Source: Eumeta japonica (taxonomy: Eukaryota; Arthropoda; Insecta; Lepidoptera; Psychidae). From it: a stretch of DNA of 64,000 nt. Shown piece after piece: positions 35,907 through 47,710 of this stretch. Both the position numbers and the translations under genes were made by a program. The notes below the pieces were generated by a model, which was not told the DNA's origin, ran no database searches, and saw nothing but the letters and a program-made list of their open reading frames with translations. Every line of letters starts with the position of its first letter. The stretch's first letter is position 1. The stretch lies in assembly GCA_005406025.1 (NCBI GenBank), contig BGZK01000155.1, positions 62,001 to 126,000 on the forward strand, read 5' to 3'.

Positions 35907-35956
35907 AGTACAATGATCATAGCAAAAATTACAATTTTTACTATGATCATTGTACT
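35907..35956. repeat. Inverted repeat, 24-bp arms, 2-base loop
   Basis: 'agtacaatgatcatagc' onward (35907-35930) pairs with 35933-35956 at 23 of 24 positions around AC. Another partly related 'gatcactgtacgatcagt' palindrome follows at about 35960-35977. It directly abuts the reverse transcriptase fragment. Confidence 0.9.
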
Positions 35957-35977
35957 ATCTGATCACTGTACGATCAG

Positions 35978-36372
35978 TATCTGACACCCCTACGGATTTC
36001 AAATGTATACACCATTTATTCTGACGCAAGCACTGGCGCCCCTGTATAGAGATTGCAGTGCCTGTATCAATCCTCTGTTCACATCATACATAATTAGGAT
36101 TTTCCACAAATCATTTCCTTTTACTTTATCATAAGTTTTTTGAAGATCTACGAAAATACAGAAAAACTTTTGGCCGCTAGCCAAAAACTTTTTTGCAATG
36201 TTTCGCAGAGAAAAAATTTAGTCCGAACGCCCCTTTCCTTTTCGAAGTCCTGCTTGTATGTCCCAAATCTTGTTTTCAGTTTCATTCACAATTCTTTTGA
36301 TAATCATTTTCGCATACAGTTTGCCAACGACGCTGAGGAGGCTTATACTTTGTGGGTGGTAACTTTTAGTCG
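35978..36372 (-). pseudogene. Non-LTR retrotransposon reverse transcriptase fragment
   Basis: Minus-strand translation gives SISLLSVVGKLYAKMIIKRI, NKIWDIQAGLRKGKGRSD, a TAA stop, IFSLRNIAKKFLASGQKF, FCIFVDLQKTYDKVKGNDLW and SLYRGASACVRINGVY, then, in another frame, FEIRRGVR. These are consecutive reverse transcriptase fingers and palm blocks of a LINE: motif A is FVDLQKTYDKV, where the Asp binds metal. It differs from the jockey family at 5-6 kb. Only about 130 residues remain, with one stop and one frameshift, ending abruptly at the inverted repeat at 35956. Confidence 0.9.
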
Positions 36373-36471
36373 TTCTTGCTCCTTAGTAACTGCGAAGGGT
36401 AACTGTTATTCAAAGAAAATTAAACACGTAATTCTAAAACATTAAAATAAAAGAAAATAGTGTAAAACGTA

Positions 36472-37055
36472 AAAACTGGCCAAGTGTGAGTCGGACCCCG
36501 CACATGAAGGGTTCCGTACTACCATTAAAATACTAACGTGCACTTACATACTGCTTAAAAATTGCTAATGAAACACAAATTATGACTGAACAAGAAATGC
36601 TAAAAAAAACATGTTTATTGTGTGGGTTCTTGCGTTTCTTGAAAACCCCTTTCAGTTTTTAAAGTTATTATATTTTTTATATTTTATTTTATAGCGACTA
36701 TAATATAACACACTGAGTCAATATTTCAAGCGTTTTTCTATTGCAAAGAACGCAAAAAATACATATTTTTTGTATAAGGGCCACTTTAATATTTAATTTC
36801 ACTGTAATTGTAAAATCGAGCAAGACACGCCTTAAAAATACTTCTTTTGTTTGGAGGCCCCTTTAATTCTTAATTAGATTTTATTTTATTTTCTTTGTTG
36901 TTGTAGCGGCAATAATACGCACTCAATGAAAAATTCGACTAACTACCTGTAATTCTACAGGAGGAACGGCCTGCTGACAGACAGACAGATAGACGAACGG
37001 TGGAGGCTTAGTAATAGGGTTCCTTTGACACTCTCTGTGTACGGAACCTTTAAGG
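36472..37055 (+). repeat. 'ggccaag' interspersed repeat, copy 2
   Basis: It starts 'actggccaagtgtgagtcgg' and 'gaagggttccgtac'. The middle includes 'tgtgggttcttgcgtttc' and 'agcgactataatataac'. It ends 'cagacagacag', 'taatagggttcctttgac' and 'tgtacggaacctttaagg'. It is longer than copy 1 and seems to contain internal duplications of the middle block. Confidence 0.8.
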
Positions 37056-37329
37056 TGCATGGTTTTATGAGCGGTACATTAAAACGATAAAAATAATTAT
37101 ATTTCTATTTAGATATTTCATCCATAAAGAGTCATCAAGAGTTAAGATAATTTTTTATCTACTTTCGATAGCAATACTGACGAGATATTGGTCCCAAGAA
37201 TACAGAATATTTTTCTTATTAAAAAAAAACTTCGAATTTACTCAAAGGTACTAATGGCGTGAAATGAAGAAAACATCTTCCGTATATTATTCTACATCAT
37301 GGTCCATACTCCAATTGCAAGTTGAGATT

Positions 37330-37716
37330 TGTAATCACAAAAAAGAAATGATTTTTTTCATATATCATAACTACAAATTAATGATATTCATATATTTTCT
37401 TTTACTTTTGCTATGAGTCCTTTATTCTTGTTAACTTTCATGATCCTAGGTCAACAATAAGTACCCTATATGTTTTAACTTACTTGCGAGTTTCAGAACT
37501 TAAGACTTAAATAACCGTATTTTGGTAGTATTTTTTGATTACGTTGACTGAGAAACTTGTTATATTACAGCTTCTTAGACCTAAGTTTTTTTTATTAATT
37601 AAAAGGGTCTTGACATATGAACGGAGAGCCAGACAGACGATAAGACGGACAACGAAGTGATCCTATAAGGGTGCCTTACAGGATCCATTTCCTTTAGAGA
37701 TACCGAACCTTAAAAA
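37330..37716 (+). repeat. 'ggccaag' interspersed repeat, copy 3 (5' truncated)
   Basis: It shares 'catgatcctaggtcaa' and 'aataccttatag'-type blocks with copy 4 at 40.7-41.2 kb. It ends with 'ccagacagacgataagacgg' and 'accgaaccttaaaaac'. The CCGGCCAAG start is not present; the left boundary is approximate. Confidence 0.6.
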
Positions 37717-38100
37717 CCTATTTCTCCCCTTACTCGCACACGCATATTCCGGCCTTCTGTTAACATATGCAACCGTAAAACATTTAGTCTTTATGTCGGT
37801 AATTGAATTTAAAGGCGTTGGGCGCTGTAAGTGCTTGGTGTTCATTACGTTAAGGCCGCTATTACCTAGGAGTGCGCCGAGAGCTTTTCAAATTTAAAAC
37901 CGGAGTATGCGTGAGTGAGTGAAGGTAATAGCAATTTTTTGGTTGTTATATCTCCCTCTCGACGGCACTCATCGGTGTTCTGTGCACTTATACAGCTCTA
38001 TAAAAGGGAAGTATTTTTTTTTTTGGTTGGATATTCATAGAAAGTTGTTTTTTTAGATTATATTTTTTAATTAAAAAAAATGTCTTTTTCATAAAAAAAT
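37717..38100. other. No gene seen
   Basis: 37860-38000 is somewhat GC-richer and ends in 'ctctataaaaggg', a good TATA-box word at about 37996. No transcript evidence or downstream gene is visible. Confidence 0.35.
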
Positions 38101-38460
38101 ATGTTTGTAGTTCCGCGGTGGCGTGATAAATTTTCATCGAGGATGGAATCTATGGTGGCCCCAGAAATGTAATTTTGCAATGTAGCGGCATTGAGGACTT
38201 TTATTTAAGAGCTCTCCTAAAATTCGACTCTTATTTCAGGCTAACAGAGAAACTGTGACCGACAAAACTTAATTGAGTCCTTAGAGACGTAAAGTTATTT
38301 ATGAAGGGACGGCGGAAACAAAACAATGAGTCGCGTTTCCGTCGTTTGGTGTTGTCTTTATCTTGTCTCTTCGTCTATTACGCCCTTCAGGCGTTCACGC
38401 TTTGCAATTCATTGCCGTAAAATTGTTATTACAATCATTTCATGAAATATCCGGACAAAG
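38101..38460. other. GC-richer island, possible regulatory element
   Basis: Higher-complexity sequence with homeodomain-like TTATTT, TAATTG and 'agttatttatga' words, and CG-rich words at 38300-38410. The 75-codon plus frame at 38363-38590 is unrecognised. Confidence 0.25.
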
Positions 38461-40184
38461 CTATAGAGTTGTTCAAATTAACCCTTTGATAATCACAAAG
38501 GAAGGATTGCTGTTGATTGAAATAGAGCTTTCTTATTTTTATCGGAAAATACATGAAAATTTGTGCTCGAAGTTCTCATTATCTCAATAAGAAAATTAGT
38601 TTAATGGCAAAACTTTTTTTATTTGTATGTTTGTAGAATTTCCAAAACTAGATTTGCGGGAGGTCACAAAATTCGAAATAGAAGTTTAATTAAGCTCGAT
38701 TAAGCCAGTATAAGAAATAGTAAATAAAAAGTTATTCATTTTTGATGAAGTGAAATACTTAAAAAACCAAAAACGATAAAAATTAAAAATATTTTTCTAA
38801 TCGCCTATCAACATTGCGTATGTAAGCAAATAACTTACGTAATTTTTTTTATTTGGGAAAATAAGTTGTAATGCATTTTAGGTGCTTAGCAGATTTTCTA
38901 GAAACGAACGTTGCACAAAACTAGCCTAGAATTGACGTTTTATTGTTTATTTTTTTTGTCAATGCGAGCTGCTTTTTACTCTTTTGATTTTTAATGAGTT
39001 GCGCAACCATTCCGAACAATCAAGCTGAAATAGAAACAATGATTTTATAAAGAGAAAAGGATGTTCATTCTAATGTTGAGCATTTAGCCATGGCGATTCT
39101 TTCATTAAAAAGATTTGTGAGAAGCGGTAAATTAAACTAGGCTTGTAAGGAGTCATACAGAATTCATTGAATATAAGATACAAGATCAAATTGTTATGGT
39201 ATAGCCAAAAACGGAAAACAGTTCATGTGAATTAATTTAAAAAAAAAGTATTTCACAAAGATAATTTAATGTGGTTCCAGCGTAAAATTATCCCTCGTGG
39301 TTTAATTTCCTCTCTGACGCAGTAGGAAATGCGGGAGATTTTAAATTTCGTACGTTTCAAATTCCGTTCAATTTTGTTAAGTAATGAGGTTCTGATGATC
39401 GACTGTACAAAAGAACTGTTTGTTTGGTTAGAATTGTTACGTACATATATTTTAATTTACGAAGATAACGTCACATATTAGACTTTTTTTATTGAATTAA
39501 TTATACAAAATGATAGACGATTTTTCTGTTGTTGTCAAATTTTGCATGTGACATTTGTTTTATTCCAAAGTAGTTTTTGTTTTTGTAGACAGTCAAAACT
39601 GCGAGTGAGCATGCAGCGACTACTGTAAGCAATAAGGTTTGTGATGATCCAAATGGAAGAATATGAGAGAAAGTAAGAATGAAGGACGCCATAAGTGCTT
39701 AGTAACCTGTCTGTATACTCAAGCAAGGCGATGTGTTTCATAAGAAGATGCTATTGTTAGTCAATTTCGTTATTTGTAGAAATATGTAGTTCGTAAGATT
39801 ATAGTATCGAATTAAATAGTTAACAGTCCAAAGTGAATGCAATCGCTGTATCACGTGAATTCAAATAATATACCAGCGGCGGTGTCCTTTCTGGTGGTTT
39901 TTTTATATCATGTACATTAAGTCCACAGTATTAATACGCATCGTCTAAAGTTTGCAAATATATATTTAAATTATTATGAGCCTGGTTGTGAATATAAGTG
40001 GACTTAATAGGCATAAGTTAGAAGGTTATTAATTAGCAACTGTTTTATATTTATACACTTACGCAAAAAAATGCGTACTTGAGCCAAGAAATTGTTTTAA
40101 GAACCTTCAATATATTAAATAAAATAGGAAACCTATTGATCAAAATAGAAACTTTTTAAAAAAAAAAGAGAATTTTGCTTGGTT
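38461..40184. other. No gene seen
   Basis: AT-rich without supported features. Confidence 0.5.
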
Positions 40185-40400
40185 TATGAAGCTTTTTTAC
40201 AGTATTTTTGATCGGCAAACGAGCATGTAAACCCTCACAAAGTAAGTCATCGTCGCTCATGAACACTCGCAACCCCAGAGAAGTCACCAGTACGTTGCTG
40301 ACCCCTTGGGTAGAAATATGATATTTGATGGAGGAGGGAATGAGCTGATGTAGGTGGAATTGGAGTTATGCAGGGGAGTTGTTACTGTGGCTGATGAACG
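40185..40400 (+). repeat. 'aaacgagcaggcg' family interspersed repeat, copy 2
   Basis: It reads 'cggcaaacgagcatgtaa', 'tcgctcatgaacactcgc', 'aaccccagagaagtcacc', 'gttgctgacccctt' and a GGAGGAGGGAATGAG purine tract, the same order as the better preserved copy at 11640-11965. Non-coding. Confidence 0.65.
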
Positions 40401-40689
40401 AAGAGTGACCCTCAATTTATGCTTTATCGAAATCGATGTATTTAAAAAAAAACTCAGGCTCAAGAATATTTGTCTCTAATCAATACTTTCTTATTTTCTA
40501 TTTAGGTATCCTACCCATTAGGTAGGACATAATTTCTCATGTAGATGAGAAAAAATAATATCTCCTTCAAAGATTTTTTTTTCGATAGAAGAAGACGTAA
40601 TCAGGGAAGTCGACTACATTTGAATGGAGACTGCAAATTTTCATAAGTCAACTTTGAAACTGCGCGTTAAAAGAGGGATCATGAATAAA

Positions 40690-41226
40690 ACAAGCCGGTC
40701 AAGTGCGAGTCGGACTCGCTCACCTAAGGTCCCGTACAACTCATAACTTGTAGGTATGTAAATAGCTTATGACGGGAATCGAAACTCAAAGAGTTTTTCC
40801 GATTTTTCCGATTATGTTGTAAATGTTTCCGATTACGTAGTAGTTAAATCACAAAAAAAAAATGTCGATGTAACTTCTCATTTACAATGTTTCGATTCGT
40901 CCTTACTTGTGCTATGTGGCATCACTTCATGTCAAATTTCATGATTCTAGGTCAAGGAGAAATACCTTATAGGTTTTGATTCCTTTATGAGTGTCAAAAT
41001 ATGCGGCGTAAACGGAGCATAAACGGCTGTATCTTTTGATTGCGTTGACTTAGAAGTTTGATTTTTTTCACTGCTTCAAGGGATTTCAGATTGCACAATA
41101 TATTTGTTATTGATCTCAGCTCGATACCTCCACGCGTTCTTGAGAAAAAGGGTCTTGACAGACGGACAGACGGACGGACAACAAAGGTTTCCGTTTTTTT
41201 CTTCTAAGGTACGGCATCTTAAAAAG
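40690..41226 (+). repeat. 'ggccaag' interspersed repeat, copy 4
   Basis: It starts 'caagccggtcaagtgcgagt' followed by 'cggactcgctcacctaagg'. The middle includes 'gtcaaatttcatgattctag'. It ends 'gacagacggacagacggacg' and 'taaggtacggcatctta'. It is the clearest 5' end of the family in the window. Confidence 0.8.
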
Positions 41227-41430
41227 GATTTCCCTTATATAGTAAAATGAATCGCACGTTGGTAATTAGGATTTAACATTGTAAATATGTAATTAGAATA
41301 ATTTAGAGGGAAACTTATTAAACGTGTGCGATACCATTCCGGAATTTTCTTTTATCGTGAGCTTGTACTAGGTCGGTTACGTCCGTACCTGAGGTAGACC
41401 TCGGCAGTACAGGCCGAGTAATATTTTATT

Positions 41431-41985
41431 TACATTTAATCGTAATATACATATATGCCATTTTGTTCAACAACTTGTTGCCTTTTTGTAGGTGGTGACG
41501 TAATTCCGTTGCCGTAGAAATTTCGTTACTTCTGATCAAAAAACTGCGACAAGTAGTTTTGACAGTCCTCTCTTGATTTTAACCTAACAATACTTAGGAA
41601 TTCTGAAAAGATCGAAACAGATGAAAATCTGAGGGTGCAAGGTCAGGACTATATAGTGGATGAATTAACACTTTTCAACCAAACCCTCTTCACTTCTCGC
41701 TTGAATCTCATCAGCTTATGGCAGCAGAGATCCGAATTTATGGTTTTGTCCCGCAATAAAAGCTCATAATGAATAATGCCTTTCGAATCCCAAATATATG
41801 TTAGATCCACTCATTTTGGTGCACAGAAAAACAAAAAAAAATGGCGGGACATAGTTTTTAATTTTATTTTTCTTTTGTTAAATTTTATCTATTTAATGGT
41901 ATCAAAACTAAGCAGATATAAACAACACAACCAAAGAAATGTTACTGCAACATCTTACTAATAAAATAAAAAAAAACTTTTATCG
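41431..41985 (-). pseudogene. Mariner-like transposase relic, copy B
   Basis: Minus-strand frames give WDSKGIIHYELLLRDKTINS, DLCCHKLMRFKREVKRVW, then LIHPLYSPDLAPSDFHLFRS, FQNS and a decayed NQERTV..LSQFF end. The C-terminal catalytic motif SPDLAPSD is well preserved. The N-terminal DNA-binding half and the first catalytic Asp are missing: sequence jumps from the region before KGIIHYELL to 5' flanking sequence shared with copy A. The block with the second catalytic Asp is also missing at the same place as in copy A. The flanking region 'atctatttaatggtatcaaa' matches copy A's 'atctatttaatggtaacaaa'. Non-functional. Confidence 0.88.
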
Positions 41986-42911
41986 AACCTAGTATAAATA
42001 CTAAAACTAAAATAAAAGTTCTGAGTACGCCATATTTCAAAAGCGGCTCTTTCTCGAACCCTGCCCGATAGATTTATTAATTGCAAATAACTTCAAGTAT
42101 TCCATTTTCTAAATATATTCAATGACGGATCAACTTTCCCTGTCGTACTATATATATTTGCTGAACAGTAACTGTAGACAACATCGTCACTAGGGATTAT
42201 CCTAATTTGTGTATTTTTAAAATATGAGAATATAAATCTGAAAAAATATTGTGAGAGGATTATACCCCTGCAGTGAGGAAATGATAACTTGATACAGCAT
42301 AATCATCCCTCATTATAGGTTTTTTATCATTTCATAATCTTTTATTGTAGAAACTTAAAGGCATGGATCTTTAGCCCTTCGTAATGGGCCAATGTAGATT
42401 AATGTATGAACATGATTGGATAATTTTAATGACTCTTTTTTTTCTTTCGGGTATCATCACAATTTTTTCAGGTACAGTCAAATCGGGTGACAATATATAT
42501 TTGCAAAGAACATGAAATTCAGAAAAAAATCTGCTGTTCATTTGTAACAATAAATATTTAGATATACTATTACATACCTAGATATTTACTGTTACATACT
42601 ACATACTGTGCAAAATTTACCTGCTACCTGCTCTAATATTAATAATGTCATCTATAGTGTCCTCTATTTAATTTATGTTACGTAGTGCCATCTGCTATTG
42701 AGAACGTCACGTTAAGCCCATTTTACTTCGGCACCGCATTTAATAGTGTAACTATTACACAATAATTCAAAATTCTATGAGAAAGTGCTATAAATAAACT
42801 TATGAATTTTATTACCGTATTTTCAAGGAAAACAACTTATAGATAAATTTAAAACGTAAAAAGCTATCTGAACACAATTTTTTATCAAAATCATTCGAAC
42901 CATTTTGTTCA
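41986..42911. other. No gene seen
   Basis: AT-rich. No repeat is recognised apart from simple A/T runs and a doubled 'gatatactattacat/gatatttactgttacat' stretch near 42560-42600. Confidence 0.5.
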
Positions 42912-43330
42912 TCAACTAGCTTCCCACTCGCGCCCTCGCCGGCGTGCATATGGAATGTATTCCTCCATCTTTTCTTTTGAACGAACGTCCTACTCCCAAC
43001 TCTGGTCCGGATACCCTTCCTGATTTCGATCTCGGTTACGCTCCAAATTGCAATCCCGGTCCTCATTCGGTTTCTAATTAATTAATTCTAAAATTTAAGT
43101 CGATAAGAGTATAATTCAAAATTTAGTTATTTTAGAATCATTAACGCCTCCGCAATGCATTTTGGAAGTCCAACACTTAAGTAAAACTTAGCCTATCGAT
43201 GTATCCTTTACATGTATACAAAATTTTATTTTGATCGGATTTATAGGTCAATAGTTATAACGGAACAACCAAAAAAAACCTCTGTAGATTTACATTATAG
43301 TATACATTAATATATATATATATATATATG
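42912..43330 (-). repeat. Hexanucleotide-bearing interspersed repeat, copy 5, plus an RTE-like tail
   Basis: It starts 'aactagcttcccactcgcgc' (inverted CTAGT end), 'tattcctccatcttttc' and a CCGGATACCCTTCCTGATTTCG-type 6-bp tract (42985-43065). 43200-43290 reads 'attttgatcggatttatagg' and 'ataacggaacaaccaaaaaa', matching RTE-type 3' ends common in Lepidoptera, and is followed by a (TA)n tract at 43309-43330. Confidence 0.7.
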
Positions 43331-43456
43331 CAAAAAATGCTTGTTTACAGTAAAAAAAACATTGCTGAACTATAAAGGAGTAAAATTATTTATGAGGTGC
43401 ATATTCAGGTTTCTTTGTTAATTTATAATTTTTTTTGTATATCTATCATATTACAG

Positions 43457-43620
43457 CATTATTTTCCAGTATTTGATTTCGACTTTGCAATATCAGAAGT
43501 TTCAACGCCACAAAGAGGCGACTCCGAATGGGCCTTCAGTGTTTTAACCTTTATCGAGATTTGCTGTTGCGAGCGACTGTACTCGGGTCCCGCGGGACGG
43601 CTGAAACATGCGTGATTATG
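43457..43620 (+). CDS. Candidate exon with strong splice signals
   Basis: A long pyrimidine-rich tract with 'tatcatattacag' precedes 43457, and a second acceptor, 'cattattttccag', precedes 43470. A consensus donor, ATTATG|GTAAGTTA, follows 43620. The 3' half is much more GC-rich than its flanks. Entered from a phase-1 exon at the second acceptor, it reads VFDFDFAISEVSTPQRGDSE, then WAFSVLTFIEICCCERLYSG, ending in TGA 3-5 codons before the donor. Alternatively, it may be a 5' UTR exon: an ATG in good context (GAAACATGCG, 43608) starts MRDY and is split by the donor. A non-coding RNA exon is a third option. No homologue is recognised. Confidence 0.35.
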
Positions 43621-45764
43621 GTAAGTTATTCAGTGTGTTGCTTTTGAAGGGATTTTATTAGAGAAGATCGTCATCAAAAGTAAATTACGGTACGTAATTC
43701 GAGTGCTGCTTTATATAAAATTATTCGATGGGTCACACGTCTATAGGCGCTCCAGTAATGTAGGTCTCTAGGACCGGCAGTGACGACAAAAGGGATGAAT
43801 GGTATAAGGACACCGCAACGCGTCGTTGTACGCCCAAAAAGGGTACATTCATTTTTATGCTTCTATAAAACAACGGAACGACATCTTTTTTGTGACATTA
43901 TATAAAATAAGATTATTTCTGTAGCTAGTGTCCAACTAATTCACAGTAATGTAATATATGCCTAATTTTAAAAATTGTTACCCAAACAATCAAAGGTCAA
44001 TTTCAGTTGGAATCACGTAAATAGAATCCCGTACTGTTAGGTTTGTTATGACTTTTTTTGTAACGTCAGTTTTTATGTTTACGCATTTATTTTGTTACGA
44101 AAAGCAGGATGAATGAATTTTAAACATTCGAGGTATAAGAATGTGTTATAACTGAACATGTTTTGCAATCTTATGTTGCAAATCTACAAGAGCTGATTTA
44201 ATCTTGCTTGTTATTTGTTTAATTATATTCATTAATATTTCGTCTACTTCTATGCCAATTCTAGGTGTAGTTTGAATAAATAATAAATTGTTCCTAATTT
44301 TGAAAATAAAAATGTTTTTTTTAGTGTTCCATAAAAAATCAGTGGGTACTGAAAAGTTAACGTTCATAGTCATTGTAAATCAATATCAGTACTCCGTTTC
44401 ACATTGGACGCAAGTCATAAGTTGTGAAAAAGGTGGTTCAAAAAATAATTATTATTTCAAAAGTTGTTATCCAAAAAAGAAAAAATATATCCAAATATTG
44501 AGTCATTGATATTTACTATTATTTGGGTTTTTATATTGAATATGTATTTAATATAAGAACAAGAATTAAAAAAAAAATAGCTCAAAAAGTGCGCTTTGGA
44601 AGTGTCCAAAAAACAACCATTTCAATAATTTTTTTGTATACTACTCAAAAATTAACAAACTTTTTCAAAATGTTTTTCATCACCTGTATATAATCTTTAT
44701 CCATACACATCTTTTGACATACCATTCATGAGCCTAGATCTACAGCTCACGACATCAGAACGAATTCGCATTTTCGCTGAAAATGGCTCCGCTACCGAAA
44801 TATTTCGCTAATGCTGCACAGAAATAGGACGACAACTGATCTTGGACAAGATTGAGTTGGATCAAATTTAACGACGTGCAAATGTTACTTATATTATTTT
44901 ACACATTTTCAGAATCGTTTTACGTTTTAAATATATTTAAATTCGATTTTCGACATCAGTGAGTTAGAAACATTTTTTAAATGAAATTCTGAGATATTTT
45001 TTTATTGCAATGGTCGTTTTTTTTTTTGTATATAACTTGCAAATATTTCGATGACTTTTTGTTTTGAACCCATTTTAAAAGTTTATATGTCTATTGGTGA
45101 TTTAAAATAAGTGGTTATTTTATATCGAATCACATGTTGAGTTGTAACGATTTTTGAACAAAGAATCGTTATTGGCGAATTAATCCGGCGCCATAAATCA
45201 GAGGTTTCTATAAATTCGTACCATTACAAAAGCAGGAGTGGTCCAGTGTTTGAATAGATCAGCTGTAATTTATAGTGGATTCGAATTTGATAATGTTTAG
45301 TCTACAAAGTTATGCTAATTACGGGACCCCACCAGGCAATCGTTGTCTTGAAAGTTTTAGAATTGAAAACATAAATTCCATTATTCGGGACATTTAGCAC
45401 CCGTTTTACATAGCTTTACCTTTCCTTTCTTAAGCCTACGCTAGCATTCGATTTTAAAGACTGTACTTTTTATTCCCGGAAAAGGCTGGCGAATGTTTTT
45501 TTGACAAAATCGATTCTCACTGCCATACATTTAAGTCCACATCATAGACAATTCTTTTGTATAACTGCATACTCCTTAACTAATGAATCCTATTAGCGAA
45601 AATTTATAAGAATGAATGGATATTTGTTACTTTTTTACACAAAAATTTGTTAACCGATTTGACGAATCTTTGCAGTATAGCTTATAAATTAAAGAAATAT
45701 ATTCTTTACTTAATTATATTATTCTTTACTTATGCCGACTGCTTATTGGTGACCGCAATGTTCA
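43621..45764. other. No gene; a higher-complexity block at 45165-45400
   Basis: Mostly AT-rich. The block at 45165-45400 contains 'gcgccataaatc' and 'tgtaatttatag' (Hox/Cad-like words) and could be regulatory. The plus and minus frames around 44146-44509 are AT-rich chance frames. Confidence 0.35.
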
Positions 45765-46080
45765 ACTTCGGTCCTGTATCGAGAACACTAACAAAACTAG
45801 AATTGGAATCAAGAGCTTGGGCAAGATTGTTTTATAACAAAAAAAGCGGCTGTGCATGTGTTTTCGGCGCTAAAGTACAGATTGCTCTGGAAAAATTTCA
45901 TTGGAATTAAATTGAAAACAGAACTGGGATCTTATGTGGGACTAAAATCGGAATTAATAACGTGATCAGGATCGAAACCGAAAACAAAATAACTAGTGTT
46001 ATTTTGACAGCGCGATGGGTTGATATAATCGATGGAAGAATCCCTTTATGCCTACGCAAGCGAAGCCGCTGGCGGGACCT
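45765..46080 (+). repeat. Hexanucleotide-bearing interspersed repeat, copy 6
   Basis: Degenerate tracts of AGAATTGGAATCAAGAGC and AACTGGGATCTTATG type (45790-46000) flank a short unrelated insert. They are followed by 'tataatcgatggaagaatcc' and the tail 'gcaagcgaagccgctggcgg' ending ACCTGGT. The ORFs at 45647-45910 (plus) and 45907-46125 (minus) are period artefacts. Confidence 0.6.
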
Positions 46081-47239
46081 GGTTATGAATATGACTATTG
46101 GTATCACCCAGAAATTGTACAACAATTAATGTACATTATGATGATTTCTACATCAATATTTTTACCTCTATTTCAAAATGTGCATTATTGTGTATAAACT
46201 GGATGAAAAATTGAAAGTCTTAAATATTTGTGAATTGGGATGCCAAAATGAAGAGATTACACCGGCAATGACAAGAAAACTATCGTGATGCCAGCTAAAA
46301 ATTGGAAAATGTGAGAAGTTTCATTTTATTTTTCAAGGGCACGCGAATTTCCCAACTTGCAAAAGTGAAAGCTACTGTTAGGGCTGTAACTTGACACATT
46401 TTCCACAAATGATATCCACGTCCGTATTAGAATTGTGAGAGCCAAACTTTACAGCAAGGATTAATTCTCAATCGATTTGCGGTTGTTTTGAATTTTGGAA
46501 AAACAACTCGATCTGGACGGATGGATTACTATGTAGTAAATTAGTTCACCGTACGTTATCCAACAAAATAACAAGATTACAAAGTTTTACTTCTAAACCA
46601 TTAATTCTAAAGCACAAAATTCAAAAATCAAACAATAATTTTATAGCATTAAAAAACTAACTAAACAGTTGTAAATAAGGTCGCAAATACGGCGTTAGAT
46701 ATATTCTGTGGCATTACAGATACGCATATGGTATAATTCCAACTTTTTATATAATCTGAATGGTGTACTTCGTTAATGCAATCGGAGACCGTCTGTAATT
46801 TACAAACGTAATGTAATTTGTTGTGTTAAGAACAACCGTTGGTCTCTGGTTGTCTATAATTTTACTATTACACGTTTTCTAAAAAGTTTTAACTGCCCCA
46901 GAGCTATAATGATAGTAAACAAAACGACCTATTCAACTTGTCGGTTTGCCATAGAAATATTATATTTTATGGCAACCATAAGCAAAAAGGTTCTTTTTAC
47001 GAAGCAAAAAAGCGACTACATCTGTGATGGTCTGTTCCAAAGAGTATGGATTTAATTTGTTTGAAGGAATAAATATGATAGGGAGAGGAGATTTTCATAT
47101 CGTTTATAAATGTTCATAGTTAGATCCTCAAGATAACCCCGAGTCGCTCCAGTTCGTTGCCGACCTGAATACTGTACTGAATATATATAGCCTTTTTTTT
47201 CATATCGCTTCATCTCGCAGTCGATCACTTGCATAAGGT
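46081..47239. other. No gene seen
   Basis: AT-rich with no recognised repeat until about 47100. The 105-codon minus frame at 47052-47369 runs through the element starting at 47240 and is not believed. Confidence 0.45.
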
Positions 47240-47710
47240 TTTTGACGTGACAACGTCTTAAATTAGGTTGCGGCTGGGAGTCACTTTGAAAAGTGTAACG
47301 CTCGGTAACGTAACGATGAGTCACCGAACGAGAGAGGCCCGCCGAATGCCTTGCGTCTCTCCCACTCAACTATGATCGGTCTGCCGCGCGCAGCACTAGA
47401 GAATTAGTGCATAGCTTGCAAATGTATTGCAAGTTATTGTATGTATATTTGTATATAAATACGTATGTATGTGTAAAGGTAAAAATAAAATTTTGTTAAT
47501 ATGAAATTCAGTGCGAGATTCTTTGTATAAATTAATGTTTTAAATATAATTCTTTGTATAAATAAATGTTTTAAATTGTTACTATTATTTCATCCTTCTT
47601 CCTACTATACGAATGAATATTCACATTAAAATGATTTTACCATTCAAAGTCGTTGTCACGTAAAACTTTCGCCCGTATACCGACTTTACAGGCAACCAAA
47701 TTTTTTTTTA
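47240..47710 (+). repeat. Interspersed element with 'ttttgacgtgacaacgtctt' start, copy 2
   Basis: The start differs from copy 1 by one base in 20. The CpG-rich 5' third has 'gtaacgctcggtaacgtaac' and 'gagagaggcccgcc'. It ends 'cgttgtcacgtaaaac', a decayed GCCCGTATAC-CGACTTTACAGGC hairpin and 'aaccaaattttttttt'. The middle third contains a 27-bp tandem duplication. No coding capacity is evident. Confidence 0.7.
47519..47576 (+). repeat. 27-bp tandem duplication
   Basis: Two 27-bp units (47519-47545 and 47550-47576), each starting 'ttctttgtataaat', differ at one position and are separated by ATAA. Confidence 0.9.

Noticed and set aside
37990..38005. TATAAAAG word as a core promoter
   Set aside because: No initiator at the right distance and no transcribed feature downstream; TATA-like words are frequent in this composition.
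36472..41226. CRISPR-like repeated spacing of related blocks
   Set aside because: The related blocks are long interspersed repeats at irregular distances, and the DNA is eukaryotic.
47052..47369. 105-codon minus-strand open frame
   Set aside because: It crosses the boundary of the interspersed element at 47240 and runs through its CpG-rich 5' third, so it is not an independent gene.
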